In this document: piece by piece, positions 41,349-57,600 of the stretch | Layout: each line of letters opens with the position of its first letter | Numbering within the stretch: the first letter of the stretch is position 1 | Origin: Brugia malayi | Taxonomy: Eukaryota > Nematoda > Chromadorea > Rhabditida > Onchocercidae | Reading direction: 5' to 3' | NCBI RefSeq assembly: GCF_000002995.4 | Contig: NW_025062476.1 | Location: forward strand, 5,507,001-5,571,000 | Length of the DNA stretch: 64,000 nt | The notes under the pieces: model-generated | Database searches by the model: none | Seen by the model: only the letters and a program-made list of their open reading frames with translations | Told to the model about the DNA's origin: nothing | Made by a program: the position numbers and the translations under genes

Positions 41349-41442
41349 CATTGAATTATTTAATCATCGGTTACTTTTTTGCTAAGCCTTAATTGACTGA
41401 TTGATGTCGAAGCGTATATAAGTAATGGAAAAAAAAAACGAC

Positions 41443-41448
41443 AATAAA
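41443..41448 (+). promoter_or_regulatory. Polyadenylation signal AATAAA for the ZCCHC4-like gene
   Basis: Canonical hexamer 95 bases after the stop codon. Confidence 0.55.
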
Positions 41449-41875
41449 AACACTTTCCTGCAATTTTCAGTATGCGTATGCAACTTGTTTTAGGCTTTAA
41501 CTTTTATTTCCTTTTTTATTCCGTAAACTTGTTTCCTTTACAGTCCTAATTATCCTTTTCTTATTTATAAAGTTGAATATTACAAGTAATTTTATTAATA
41601 TTAATTTATTGTTTCATAACTTTAAAAAAAAAATTGTGGAATTAGGTGAATTAATTGTAGTTGTTATTTGAAATTTCAAAAAGTACACTTCATCTTCACT
41701 CTTCCTGATCTAATTTTTTAATAAAATAATGTGTAATCTTTGCTAATTATTTGTAAAGTATAATTTAGGAAATCCATTATATAAAATTATTAGGTTTTGT
41801 TGAACAACCGGATTTGAAATTAAATTATCACGTTTAATATGCTATATCCTACTTCGGTTAAACTTACTTTTTTTC

Positions 41876-41970
41876 TTTTATGATGGTTTTATTCAATGCT
41901 ATGTCTCTTTTATGATGGTTTTATTCAATGCTATGTTTCTTTTATGATGGTTTTATTCAATGCTATGTTC
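41876..41970. repeat. Three tandem copies of a 32-bp unit
   Basis: The unit begins tttatgatggttttattcaa and ends with tgctatgt plus a short variable pyrimidine part. TGATGG starts at 41881, 41913 and 41945, giving an exact 32-base period. Copies differ by only one or two bases, so the array is young. Confidence 0.92.
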
Positions 41971-42431
41971 TTCCATTATCATACTTTGTTGATATAACCA
42001 AATTCATTGCTAGTTTTTGTTGAAAATAAAATTTTTTAAAGTTTATATAGAATGCATAAAGTATCTCATGTAAAAATTAGCTGCTATTCATTCATTATTG
42101 CATAAAAAATGCAAAAGCTTCCCATATTAAAAAAAAAAAAAAAAACTTTTTTCTTTGAAAAATGGAAATAACAGATTAAAATTGATCTTTGAAATGTTAA
42201 AATTGAAATTGCATTTATAATCACTAATCTTTTATTGATGTTATGTCTGACTTTTTTTTTCTATGCATAATGGAAATGTGGCAGTCGATTTTATTCATTG
42301 ATGAGATTTTGCCGATGTCATATGTGCATATGTCATTTTAGTAGCAAACAAAGATGTCACACACTATTCTCTTCAATAACTCCCACTCAGCTCAAATGAA
42401 TGATTCATTCTAAAATTGCTTGATATCGTAG

Positions 42432-42663
<232 letters not shown>

Positions 42664-43561
42664 CAAATATGCATCTTTTAATTTCATTCAGTTATTTTTC
42701 AGTTATTTCGTCTTCATACATTGCGTTTTTCTTTTGCATTCCTTTCTTTCAATTTTTTTCTAGTTTTGGCTTTGTCAGGGAAATATTTCAAATTTATTAT
42801 TTATGCGTCTTCGTTTATGATATTAAAATTAAAGGTTTTTTTCAATTCCTTTTTTGCCTGAAATTTGATTTTAATATTTTCACTATTTATTTGACTCATG
42901 CAATGGAACTTGATTTGTAAACTTCAATTAATTCTATCATTGGGCAGAAGTAAACATTTGTTTAATTATTATAAAATTAATGATGATATTTTCTTAGCCT
43001 TTAAAAAAAGCATTTTCCTATTGACAATTTCACACATTTTAAAATTAATAATTTTTCTTTAGTTTGCTAATTTTTAATTCTCATAAATGAAATAAATCAA
43101 ATGAACAAACAAATTATTCGTATTATTTGTGATAAAATATTGGTAAATAAATTACAATAGAAAATAAATAAACGATCAAAATTGTAATATATTTTTTTGC
43201 CTTTCCCCTGGAAAAAGCAATAAACAAAGTCCAAGTTGTAAAAAAGTATGTGAAAATTTTTGAACTGAAAAAGTAAATTAAAATTGAAATTGAAAAAAGG
43301 AAAAATAGTAAGTATTCGATAATTATTGTTTATTTTTTCTTTTTCTTTTCCAGCCAATTTCTTGTATGTTTTTACTTTTATTTTTTGATGATTTTTATTA
43401 AGGTAATATTTTTTTTTAAAAAAAATAGAGGTATTAATCAGTTCTGAAAAAATTATGAAGTTTAAAAAATTCTTGCACAGTTGTGAATATTCATTTAAAT
43501 TTGTTTATTATATGTATTATTGAATACCGAAATTTTCAGGAAGAAGCAAAAGTCATATATT

Positions 43562-45722
43562 ATGATAATATCAATTACTTTAACTTTATCATTGTTATTA
43601 TTATCATCATCATCATTCTTTATCGAAGCAGCAGTAATTCATTTCTTAATTCCAATATCATCTTTTCTTTTTTAACACTGAACATGTTTTATTCGGAACC
43701 AGATTGGAATACTGGATAACTGAATATTGAATATGAATAGACTGAAATGAAATCATTACAAATAATATTGTCTAGAATCATTATCAGTAAAATTTTCATA
43801 TCCTAATTTTAACGATTATTATTACAATTTATTCATAATATTTTTCTTTTTCACTTATTTTAAAATATTATTAAAGAATATTATGTAAAAATTTATTATT
43901 CAAATTATTTTCATAGAATTAGCGCAAATTAATTTTTATTAGAGGAAAAAAGAATACACTTGCATTTACTTTCAATATGTTTCATAAATTTTGAAATTAT
44001 TTTTAGAAAGCATCTAATCAGTGTGGTTTACCGCCATTTGTTGATGATTTACCGAATAGCGAAAAGAAGGAAATTTTATCAATTTGGAAAGATTATAAAT
44101 CAGGCGACGATTGCACTGATCAAAGACGCGAAACACAAGAAATTGTTAATTTTAGTATTATTTCATTAAAATTTCCAAACAAAAATTTTCTTCTTTGTTT
44201 ATATTTATGATAGAAAGAATTCTGCTGGACGAAAAGTTTGAATGAATCACTTTCAATTTATCCATTTGTTTTTATTTTATTGAAAAAAAATTTTTTTTTT
44301 AAGCAAAAAATTCTTATTGAAATAACATAATAAATAATCGATATAATCAATTATTTTGATCAGTGACAAATTATGAAAAAATTTGTTCTGATAAATTTAT
44401 GAAAAAAGAAACCTAAATAGCTCATCATTCTTAACACCAAAAAGAAAATTTTTTTTATTAAATTTATTATTTTCAAAAAATTTTTGTAATTTTTTAATTT
44501 TAAAATGATCATTATTAAATAATTTATTAATTCATACAAATTTTATAGATTGATAATCTAACAAGTGATATACGAGCGGTGTTATTCGGTCGACCACCGT
44601 CGTTTCTCAAAGATGCGCCAATTAGTGTGAGAAAGATGTTTCGAGATATTATGCATAATCGAACATTAAAGCATGATGAGAAGAAACAAGAATTAAAGTT
44701 ATTCTTTTATTTTTTCTAATTTGAAAATTTTTTTGTCAAAAAAATTTTTAGAGACAATTTAGTGACAGTTAAAGTAATTGGACATTTAGTATTTGAGATT
44801 CAAAATGTTAGACATTCAACATTAATAAATAAAAGTAATTAAGATAATAATGGACACTTATTATTGGCATTAGAAATAATAATGAACATTTAATATTGGC
44901 ATTAAAAATGGTGGACAAAAGGAAGTGATGGACATTTAATACTGAGATTAAAGGGAAAAGTGACAACTTAAAGATTCGTTGAATAAATAAATATGTAAAT
45001 GACAAATGGAATACAAATTGATCATTAGCGCTTTTTATTATTGTTTAATAGCGAATAATAAACTGAAAATGTTATAAATATAAAATGAAATAAGTGTGGA
45101 AAGAAGTAATTAAATTTAAAAAAAAAGACTGTTAGATTTTCTTTGTAAATAATTAACTATATAAATTTAAAAAAAAAAGAGACATTTAAATTTAAATGTT
45201 ATTATTTTAGAATTTGAAATCATATTCAAACTTAGAATTTTTTGTTTCCTTTTTTTCCACCTTTTGTTTTCAAATAAAGTTAATTGTTTAGTAACTGATT
45301 TACTAAAATCCTCCTAAAAAAACTAAAATTTGAAATATTGAAATTTTGCATCTCATTTAAAGTTATTTGAAATTTGCAGCAATCTGGCGGTACAAATTTT
45401 AAATCAAAAACAGCTTGCCGAATTTAGACGATATCTGGAGGAGCGTGAACATCAAAAGAAGGAATTTGAGAATAAGGTAAATTAAATATTTCATCATTTA
45501 CTGTTTATTAATATTTCATTACTTATATTTATTGCCTTTAAATTATTTTTAAAAAATTAAACTGAACATGAATTAATTTCTTCCTTTTCCTTCTTGATTT
45601 TATATCAATTAAAATTAATTCCTGTAATGAAAGAATAAAAGTAATTAGTATAGCCATGCTTAACTAAAATTGTACTGAAATTTTAATTCAAGTTAATAAA
45701 CATTGCAACAAATTTATTACTA

Positions 45723-45792
<70 letters not shown>

Positions 45793-45852
45793 GTTATTAT
45801 TATTATTACTATTATTATTAATTATTATTATTAATTATTATTATTATTATTA

Positions 45853-45892
<40 letters not shown>

Positions 45893-46197
45893 ATTATTAT
45901 ACATGCATATGCATATATTTTAATATTTACTGCCACAAATCTCTATTACTTTTTAAAAAGTGAAACAAATATGAATTATTTTTTCTTTTCTCTCTCTCTT
46001 TCTCTCTTCTTTTAAACTATTAATAAGCTATAAAATAAAAATTGTAAATATTTCAGGTGAATAATCTTTCACCAGCAGCCAAGGAAGTTTTTCATAAATT
46101 AGAACGTTTGAAAGCTGAACGAGCTAAAATTATGGATGTCATGACTGATGACGTGCGGAAAGAATTACGCCAATTATTTCGCAGATCAAAAAATTAA
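43562..46197 (+). CDS. Secreted DUF148 (SXP/RAL-2-type) protein
   Basis: Five exons: 43562-43633, 44007-44144, 44549-44697, 45380-45476 and 46057-46197. They join in phase to 198 residues, a normal length for the family. Exon 1 encodes a typical signal peptide (MIISITLTLSLLLL, Ser run, FFIEAA), probably cleaved near the exon 1/2 junction. The mature part starts QCGLPPFVDDLPNSEKKE and contains KDYKSGDD, RPPSFLKDAPISVRK, an amphipathic charged stretch (RRYLEEREHQKKEFENKV) and NNLSPAAKEVFHKLERLKAE near the C terminus. This alpha-helical fold is characteristic of nematode SXP/RAL-2 and Ani s 5-type excreted proteins. Many are immunodominant in infected hosts; their biochemical role is unsettled. 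The start is chosen because it alone gives a signal peptide and preserves phase. AATAAA follows at 46266-46271. Confidence 0.85.
44755..44960. repeat. Degenerate tandem repeat in DUF148 intron 3
   Basis: Several imperfect copies of a unit like tggacatttaatattggcattaaaaat occur between exons 3 and 4 of the DUF148 gene. Copies vary in length (about 25-40 bases). No coding potential. Confidence 0.6.
45719..45900. repeat. (ATT)n microsatellite in DUF148 intron 4
   Basis: About 180 bases of TTA/ATT trinucleotide repeats with a few interruptions (ttg, tac, aatt steps). Confidence 0.97.
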
Positions 46198-47990
46198 AAA
46201 CACAGCAATTGAAATGCTAATAAATTATAGAAGAGAGAATTATAGAAGAGAGAAGCTATAATATTAATAAAATTTTTGATACCTTTTTTTGTAAGCTAAT
46301 AATTGCAAATGACATTTTTTTTTTTTTTTTTAATGTTATATCATGTCTTGATTTCATTTCAGTTTCACTCTTTTTCATTTATTCATTCAATTTTTTTTTT
46401 GGAATATAATATTTTATTAGTAATTATTTATAATTGAATATTTAAAGTTGAACTTCAAAAATTTCCAACTCTTACTGGTTTTTTCTTTTTTTTTGATATT
46501 AATCGTTTTTGTGGGAATTATTATTTCATACTGTTTTCAATAAATGCTACTATTATTATTGGTGAATTAAAATATTCAAATCTTGTGATGCATAACAGAG
46601 AGCAAATTTTGAAAACTTTAAAAAACAAAGAAAAAATCTTTGATATCAATTAAATTTAATATTTTTTAATTGAACAAGTATTTCGATAGTATGTTTGTCC
46701 CCTCATTATTTATTAATTCCAATTTTAATTTATGATATAAGCATTGAAATGTTATATGGCAATAACAATTAAGCCTATTTAGAGTTTATTTGAAATCTTT
46801 GGGGTCGTTAAGACCTAATGATAGTCTAATAAACTGAAATGTAATTAATACTAAGGTAATGAGGGCAATTTTACTTACTCAATACATGTAGGAATGCAAA
46901 GGAATATTTCTCCCAAAATTTATATCCCAAAGAAAAAGTAACTCTCCTAAAATTCATATTTCTCTGCAAAAGTAATTCTTTGAAAATTCATATCTTGTAG
47001 AATAAAAGCTTTCAAAATTTATACCTTAGAACAAAAGCCTCCGAAATTTATACCTTAGGATAAAAACAACTTTATTCATACTTTAGTACCTATGCTCATT
47101 TTGCACTTCAACAAAATGAGTATGCGAATTTTTCAGGCAAATTATATTTATTTCCTGAAAGTTTCATATTTCAATGTTTTAAACAGATCATTGGAAAATC
47201 TGCATAATAGATTTTTTTTTTTCCAAATATATTAGTATAAAATATCATTTTGTGATGTAATTTAGTCATTGTTGCAGTTTACTAAATCGGTTCATCTTTA
47301 ATTAGCTTTCTCTTTCTTATTAGAATGCTATAATAATTGTGGTATCATGAACAAGATTAAAATTTGCCTTTCAGTATTTCCTTCTCTCTCTTTCTCTCTC
47401 CTTTTCTTTCTCCCTTTTATTTTATAATTCATCTATTCATTTCTAGGATAAAATATTACTCCATTATAATTGTGAAAATTTTAAATTTTTTAATTAATTT
47501 TAACAATTTTTTCGAAAATTTCAATCATCCCTTTTTTGATTTTTGACTATAAAGATTTAAAAATTTATAAAATTTAAAAAATTTTTACCTTTGCTACTCT
47601 AATGAGTGATAATAGTTGAGGGGAGAGAGAAGTAATTAATTTTTTTGAGATAATTTAAATTATAATTATGCTATTACTTATTGTGTTATAATTATACTAT
47701 TAATATATTTATTTTATTAATTTCATCCTAATGATAGAGTAATTTTTTGCCCATAACATATTACATAAGTAACAAATAAGGATAACTATGATAAAAAACC
47801 GTATTCAGAGATATGATATCTTCCTGGATAATCTTTACTTACGTTAAAATCATAATGATAAGATAAAAATGAAAGATAGCGAAAAAAAGTTAGAATTTAA
47901 AGTTAAATAAATATATTTGCAACAATACTTTTTAATAGTTGTGGCTATACCAATAATATTCAATTTTATTGAAACATCGTTATATCAATT
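46198..47990. other. Intergenic region upstream of the first GAPDH gene
   Basis: About 1.8 kb, AT-rich. At 46910-47080 several loosely repeated phrases of the type aaaattcatatcttagaacaaaa occur. A CT-rich run (tctctctttctctct) lies at 47382-47405. No gene is recognised. The promoter of the + strand GAPDH gene should be in the distal part. Confidence 0.45.
46266..46271 (+). promoter_or_regulatory. Polyadenylation signal AATAAA for the DUF148 gene
   Basis: Canonical hexamer about 70 bases after the stop codon. Confidence 0.55.
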
Positions 47991-50247
<2,257 letters not shown>

Positions 50248-51659
50248 AGCAATCTTGAATGACATCTCAGATTGTGTCAACCAAACAGCTATGACCTTAT
50301 CATCAAGTGATCAAAGCCACTTAAAATTACAAAATATGTGATTGAGTAATTGCAAAATAAAGATTATTAAAAATTTGCTATAAAAAAATATCAATAAAAT
50401 ATAAATAATATTTCTAACTTTAAATAATATTTTAAAATTAATCAAAATGATAATTTTTTTAAAGATAATTAATATTAGCCGTAATTATTACAATAATATT
50501 TCAACAGCATATAATTGATCAAGAAAAAAAAAAGAATCAAATTAAATTTGTGAATACAATGATACCTCAATAATATAATTTGATTACATATAAATTAAAA
50601 AAAAAAATTAAAGCAAAAAATTAGTAAAATGTAAAACATCATTCCTCAACATTTTAAAATAATTTAGCTCTAATAAAATTAATTAGTATGTTTGCATAAA
50701 AGATTAAAATTTCACCTGATTAGTTTTGTTCAATGTTAGCTAATCATTTCGTGACAATTTTATCTGACTAATGGATTTTCTTTTCCCTTTTTTCTTGAAG
50801 CAAAAAAACTGAAAAATCTGTGTCGTAGAAATTTTTGCTATTAGTTACATTTTTGTATTAATAGCTGCTATTATTTTTTCCATTGAATAATTAGTAATTG
50901 TTATAATTAATGTTTTTGATTTGAAAAGTTTTTGGCTTAAGATTTTTGATTTGAAAAAGTTTTAATGAATTAACAATTGTATTATATTTTTTATCTCACA
51001 TTCAATAATTGTTAGGATTGTATGAAAATTTTCTATTAAAATATAATTTTAATTGTTAATGTTAGTAATAGATTTTCTTCTGAAATTTTTAATGTTTTAA
51101 TAATAAGTGTAATAATAGAATAGCTTTATGGTGACTTTGATGTGACGGCAATATTCATTGATGTCGTAAAATTTATAAAGAGCAAGAAAAAACAAAGGAA
51201 TTTTTAAAATCTTAAATTTATAATGGTCAAATAAATAATAAAGGAATTATAATAAAATATAAGAAAGAACTTAGTTTTTTTTTTTTTTGAAATAAATAAC
51301 AATGGAATAAATTTGTATAACAAATGGTTTTTGAAAAAAAAAATTTCGTATGTTTTGTAACAATTTGTCAATAATAAAATTAATTAATTAATTGTTTATT
51401 AAACAATTGCAAATCTATGATAATTGTAAACGCTATCAATTATCACTCATTCATTGCAACAATGATAATTTCATCTGATATGTCTTATTTTTAATTAAAA
51501 AATCAGAAAAAATTTTTATTACATTTATTTTTATTTCTAAAGCTTCAAAAAATTCATTCAATTTTTATGTAATGTAAAATTTTAATGAAATGCTTTTTTA
51601 AATAAAAGTTAAAATATATTTCAGTTGCAAATATTTAATGACAGCTGAAATAGTAACAA
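50248..51659. other. Intergenic region after GAPDH copy 1
   Basis: About 1.4 kb of extreme AT content with the GAPDH 3' UTR at its start. No credible frame. The distal part includes the ATG-initiated frame at 51641 that may be the start of the SLC26-like gene. Confidence 0.5.
50356..50361 (+). promoter_or_regulatory. Polyadenylation signal AATAAA for GAPDH copy 1
   Basis: Canonical hexamer about 110 bases after the stop codon. Confidence 0.6.
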
Positions 51660-54600
51660 ATGATTTTCCAATTATTTCAGCTATACGACAACAACAACAA
51701 CAATTTTATAAAATTTGAAAAAAAAATTATCAATTTATTTGAATTTATCAAAAATTATTTACCTATAATATATTGGTTACCAAAATATAATTGGCGCAAT
51801 TCATTCTTTGGTGATGTAAGCGGTGGATTATCAATGGCTGTATTAGCTATTCCACAAGATATTATTTCATTTTATCTTTTAAATTTCAAATTTTAATTTT
51901 TTAAAAAATTTGTTCGTTTAATCTGTCTCACTTTATTTGCTATGCAAAAGAAAAATATCAATATTTAATTTAAGAAAAATTTGAATCGAATTGGCTTTTC
52001 AAGTTTTAAAATGTAAAATTTAAAAATATTTCAGGAACTGCTCATCCAGCATTAACTGAAGTTGAACCTGTCCGTGGCCTGTATACGGCTATCTTTCCAG
52101 CATTTTTTTACATTTTATTTGGTACATCACGGCATAATTCATTAGGTAAAATTTTAATCACTCAAATTTTGGTAATGGAATTACAAAAATAAACGAAATT
52201 ATATTTTTGAAATTTTTACAGTTTATTTGGTCAAAATTTTTGCATAAAAATATTACTGTTATCACAATTAATTAACAAAATTGTCAATTTTTGTTTTGAA
52301 AAATTTTCTCAAAATTACTTTCTTTCTGTTAAGCTCTTGTTTTTTATTTAATTTTAATAATAATAATCATTTACATTAGCAATAATTATCGTTTGTGATA
52401 CTTTCAACACAATTTACCATTAGTTTTTTTTTTTTTTTTTTAAATGCTAAAAATAAATGAAATAATAATTATTCATCATAAATTAGTTATTTTTATCAGT
52501 CTTATCAGTAATAATTATATGAGACATTAGATAATATCTTATTGTTTTCTTTGTTGTTCAGGTGGTTTTGCAGTACTACCATTAATGACGCATTCAGCTA
52601 TTCAAAAAGTTATGCTAAAAGACAGCAAATTAAAAAATTAAACAAATTTTGAAAATAACAATGATATTTTTGATTATTTTAATAATACACTATCAATGGA
52701 TTTTATAAATGGAACAAATTCAAATTTTCCATTCTCTAAAAGTTCAGCTGACTTGGATAATTTGAAACCAATACATGTGGCAACTTCTATTATGTTTATA
52801 AGTGGTTTTATGCAGGTAATGTGATTTAAATTTTATTCCTAAATTTCTTTGTGAACTTTGTTGTAAAATGAAAACGAATTTGTCAATTTTACATTTTATT
52901 TAATTCATTAAGTAAATTAGTTATTTTAACTTCATATTACATATAGCTTTTCCTTATTTATATTAAATGAAGAAAAAAAGCAGTTTTTTTTATAATAAAA
53001 AAAGCTTATTGAGATGTTAAAAATAGAAATCAAATTTTTAAATTAAATTTTAACATAGAATTAATATACAAACTAAACTTTTAGCACCATACTGTATTCC
53101 ATTATTCAGTTAATAAAATTCCTATTAATAAGTAATTGTTGCTTTTGTTGATACTATCATTTGCAAATTTTCAAAAATTTTTGGTATCAAAAATTTATCG
53201 TTTTTTTTCAATACAATTATGCAAAAGAATTTTAATTAGAAGCTAGAAATTATTCTTGAATATTTTTCGTTTTAGTAAATAAATGCTACCAAATCCCAAA
53301 TTAATACTAATTAAATTTAACAACAAAATCTTTGAATGCATGATACCTCTTTCGAAATTATAACTGAATTGACTAGCTTTTTTTTTTTTGCTGATTATAA
53401 TGGGCATTTTGCGCCTAGAATTTTTGACATGCTATTTTTGGGAACAAGTAGTGTCTGGCTTTGTTGTTGGCGGTTGTATACATGTATTTTTTGCTCTATT
53501 GTGTAATTAATTAAATAGTTGTTTTAATTTCTTTTTTCTCGTTTTTTCTTTTTCTTTTGTAATATTATTTAGCACAAAATCAATTCTAGAAATTTCGATT
53601 TCAGACAAATACTATAGAAATAAATTTTTAGCATAATATAGCATATTAATTATTTTCATTGAAAAAATTATTTTTGAAATTAAAAAACTAATTCATAATC
53701 TTAAAATATAATAATAATAAATAACAATTATTTGAGAATTTATGATCTTTTGGAACATTCTTCCGAAATACACCTACCAACTATAGCATTTAGCATATCA
53801 GCTATCATTTTTCTTTTTTTTGGAAAAGAAATACTTGCACCACGGCTTTCTGATGTATTTTTATTTCTACTTTCATATGAGCTTATGTTAGTAAGTATTC
53901 TTCGAAATCAATATATCGTTCCTATTTAATTACATTGTTTTTATTAATAAAATTAACAATTAAACAATAGAAACTAAATTATCAATAATTTTTGATATAA
54001 TTTAGGCAATAATAGCAATTATTGCAACAAATTTTGCTGAAATATCAGAACGTTATGAAGTAAATGTTGTTGGTGATATACCTACTGTGTATGAATTATT
54101 TCGATTTTTTCATTAATTAGTTAATAACCGATAATTTTAATTTTCCTTAAATTAACATTATATTAGACCTAGGTATATATATATCTTCTTTAACATTTCA
54201 AAATTTTAAATATCACTATATAAACGCGTGCCAAGTTTGACTTGAATTTTAAAAAAATTATTATTATTAAATAATGATTTTTTTATTAAATAATGATTTT
54301 TTTTTTGCTGGTTTATTTAAAATTGCTAAATTAATTAAAATATGTTAATGATTAAAATTAAACTAGTGAAATTTTCATTTGTAATGCGAAATTTTCGAAT
54401 TCAAAACTTTCAAATATATAATGAAAATTAAATTGATTTAGATTTCCAACGCCATTTTACCACGATTTGATTTTATTTCAACCATTTTTTTCGATTCGTT
54501 AATTATAGCTGCAATATCTGTTGCTGTACATATAACTGTGGCGAAAAGTGTTGAACGACGTTATAATTACAAAATTTGTTATCGACAGGTAAATTATTTG

Positions 54601-57600
54601 CATTCTGTTAATGTTTTATTAAATTTTTTTGTAGGAGCAAAAAATTATGGTAATAATGACATTAAATAATTTTCACTTTTTTCTTTCATTTCGTTCTTTT
54701 TTTATAGGAACTATATGCATTAGGATTATCTAGCATGCTTTCATCCTTTTTTCCGGTTTATCCCGTTACTTCCGGTTTTGCTAGTTCAATAATTGGCGCA
54801 GCTGTAGGTGGAAGTACTCAAGTACGAATGACATAACAATTATTTCATTCAATACTCCTTTTACTATTATTATTATTATAAATGTTATCATTACTATTGT
54901 AATTATTATTATTATTATTTTTGTTATTATTATTATTGTTATTACTATTATTATTAATAATTATTGCTGCTAGTATTATCATTAATTATCACTTTGCTTT
55001 TACTATTACTTCGTTTCAGTTGACAACACTTTTCCCAATTCTTACATTACTTTCGGTAATATTATATATTGGTCCAGCATTAGTTCATTTGCCACGAGTA
55101 AGTCATTTCATTTGTTATTTTGCATTAAAAATATTATGAAATTAGCTTACACTTTTTCTATTTTTCTCAGAAGAAATTAATTCATTAAATTTTCAAAATA
55201 GAAGTTTATTTTACAGTGTGTATTAGCTTCAATGTTATTAGCTACAATGAAAGCGTATTTTGTGAAATTTCAAGAATTGAAGAATTTATGGCCTGTATTC
55301 AAATTTGATTTTGTTAATTTTACAGTTCTTTCTTTCATTCTTTCCCCTTTTAAAGCTTTTTTTTGTTTTGTTTTCCTTTGAAATATATTATTAAAATTAG
55401 TTTGCTTAATTTATTAGTAAAGAAATTATTGGTACTTTTTAAAATAAATGATTTCATCCATTAATTAGTAGTAAATTATATTTATTATATTTTTATTGTT
55501 TTTGTATTCTCTTGATTTTTATTTCTTAAATACAAAAATTATTGCGTCATGTTTTCAAACGTCTATTTCACGTTTTTATATGATTTTTTCACTTTCTTCT
55601 TACTTATGCTGGAAATTATAATATTGATTGAATGATTGATTGCTTAATTGATTAATTAATTATCATTAACTTCTTTTTTTTTCTTTTTTTATTGATTCAG
55701 ATATTAATTTGCTTAAAATTCGATTTAATTAATGTATTTTTAGCTAATATGGTTGATGAGTATGATGTTTACAATTTGTTTTGATGTTAGCGAAGGTTTG
55801 GCATTAGCAGTTGCATTTGCTGTATTCGTAATCAATGGTAAGTATGTAATTAATTCAATAAGTTAAATAAGTATTAAATATGCAAAGAAATAAATAAGAA
55901 AGTAATAAGTGAAAATGTTATGTATACTTTGATAATGCTAACAATGCTATTTTATAGCTTTAGGTAAGTAAGTAATGAAATAATTTTGTAATAACTAAAA
56001 AAATTTATCATTTTAAAAACTTTTTAATACTAGGAACGAAAGAGTAAAACAAAAAATTAAAAGTATAAATTTAAGTTAAAATGCAATTTGTTTCATTTTT
56101 GTTGTTTGTTTTCAAGGCCATCTTGGCATTTATTAGCAAGAAACGATGATGGAAATTGTTGTGAAATGGAAAGTAAACAATTAAATTCTATTAATAGTAA
56201 TATTTGTACTTTCCGATTTAACGCGCCATTAATATTTACAAGCACAAATCCATTTGTTACGGTTCAGTTTATTTCTTCCTTGTTTCTTATTATTATTATT
56301 TTAATTTCATTTAAATTTGAAAAAAAAGAAGAAAAAAAAACAGCAATAATTGTTTGAAAGTAAAATTCAAAAAGTAAATCTGATTGATTTCAATAAGAAT
56401 AATAATTATTTAAAATTAAAAGTGAAATAATAATATTTGATTAATTTCAATAACCATATGCAAATTTCAAACATTGTTTTAATTTCTGAATTATTTTTTT
56501 ATCACAACAATTTCAAACCTTTTTTTTCAAGCTATTATTATTAAAACTATTTTTCTCTCCTTATTCAATAAAAAAACCAAATTTGTTATTTCCTTATTTA
56601 AAAATATCCAAAATTTTAGAAAAGAAAAAATGAGATGAGAAATAAAATAATAATTTTCAAATCAAAAATTCAATATGGAAAAATATAAGTAAATACTTAA
56701 TGATATTATGGAAACATTCACATAATAATAGCAATTTACATAAAATTCAAAAAAAAAAAAAAAAAAAGGATTTCTTCCATTTATAAAATTAATTTCGATT
56801 TTAATGCTATAATTATTAATAACTTATTACTAATAACAAATATTTATGCAAATACCATTTGTAATATACTATTTTAGGTTATTTATCAATCAGTTAATCG
56901 TTTGAAAAGTAAACATTCACAAAATCGACCTCTTATCAATTATAAAATGAATCACATATCATTGAATGAGTTTTGTTATTTCTTTTTTTTTTAATTTAAT
57001 TATTTACTAACTAATATTTATTTAATTTAATAGAATATTTAAGTTGAAAATGTAGAAAATTTTTTAAAAAAATAGAAAGTTGTAATGAAATGATAAAAAT
57101 ACAATTAACTATTTGTTATTTTCCTTTTTAGCAAAAGCAATGGTCAAATGATGAAAATAATTCGATGAATGACCACTCACTAATATATGCAATTGATTGT
57201 TCAAGTTTTTCATATGTTGACCATTCCGGAGTTGTGGCCATTAAATTGGTCATTTATTTTAGTATTTTGCTTTTTTTTTATTTAGATTTTTGAAATGTAA
57301 AAAAATTAAACTTACTGAGGAAAAATTTTTTAAAAATTTAGGAAAAACTTAAACTTACTGAAAACAATGAGCATGAAAAAGTTTTAGATTTTAAAATTTT
57401 GATTTAAAAAAAAACTTTTTGAAGCTAAATTAATCACCACAGCTTTGTTTAAACAAATCTTACTAATTTTAGTAAGTTGTTAGCTAAATTGATAAAAATG
57501 ATGAGTTAATAAATGAATGAAAAAAACTGATTTTTTTAATGAAAACCTTTTAAAAATTAAATTTTCAACTGATATATTGAGGTTTAAAAAAAATTTTTTT

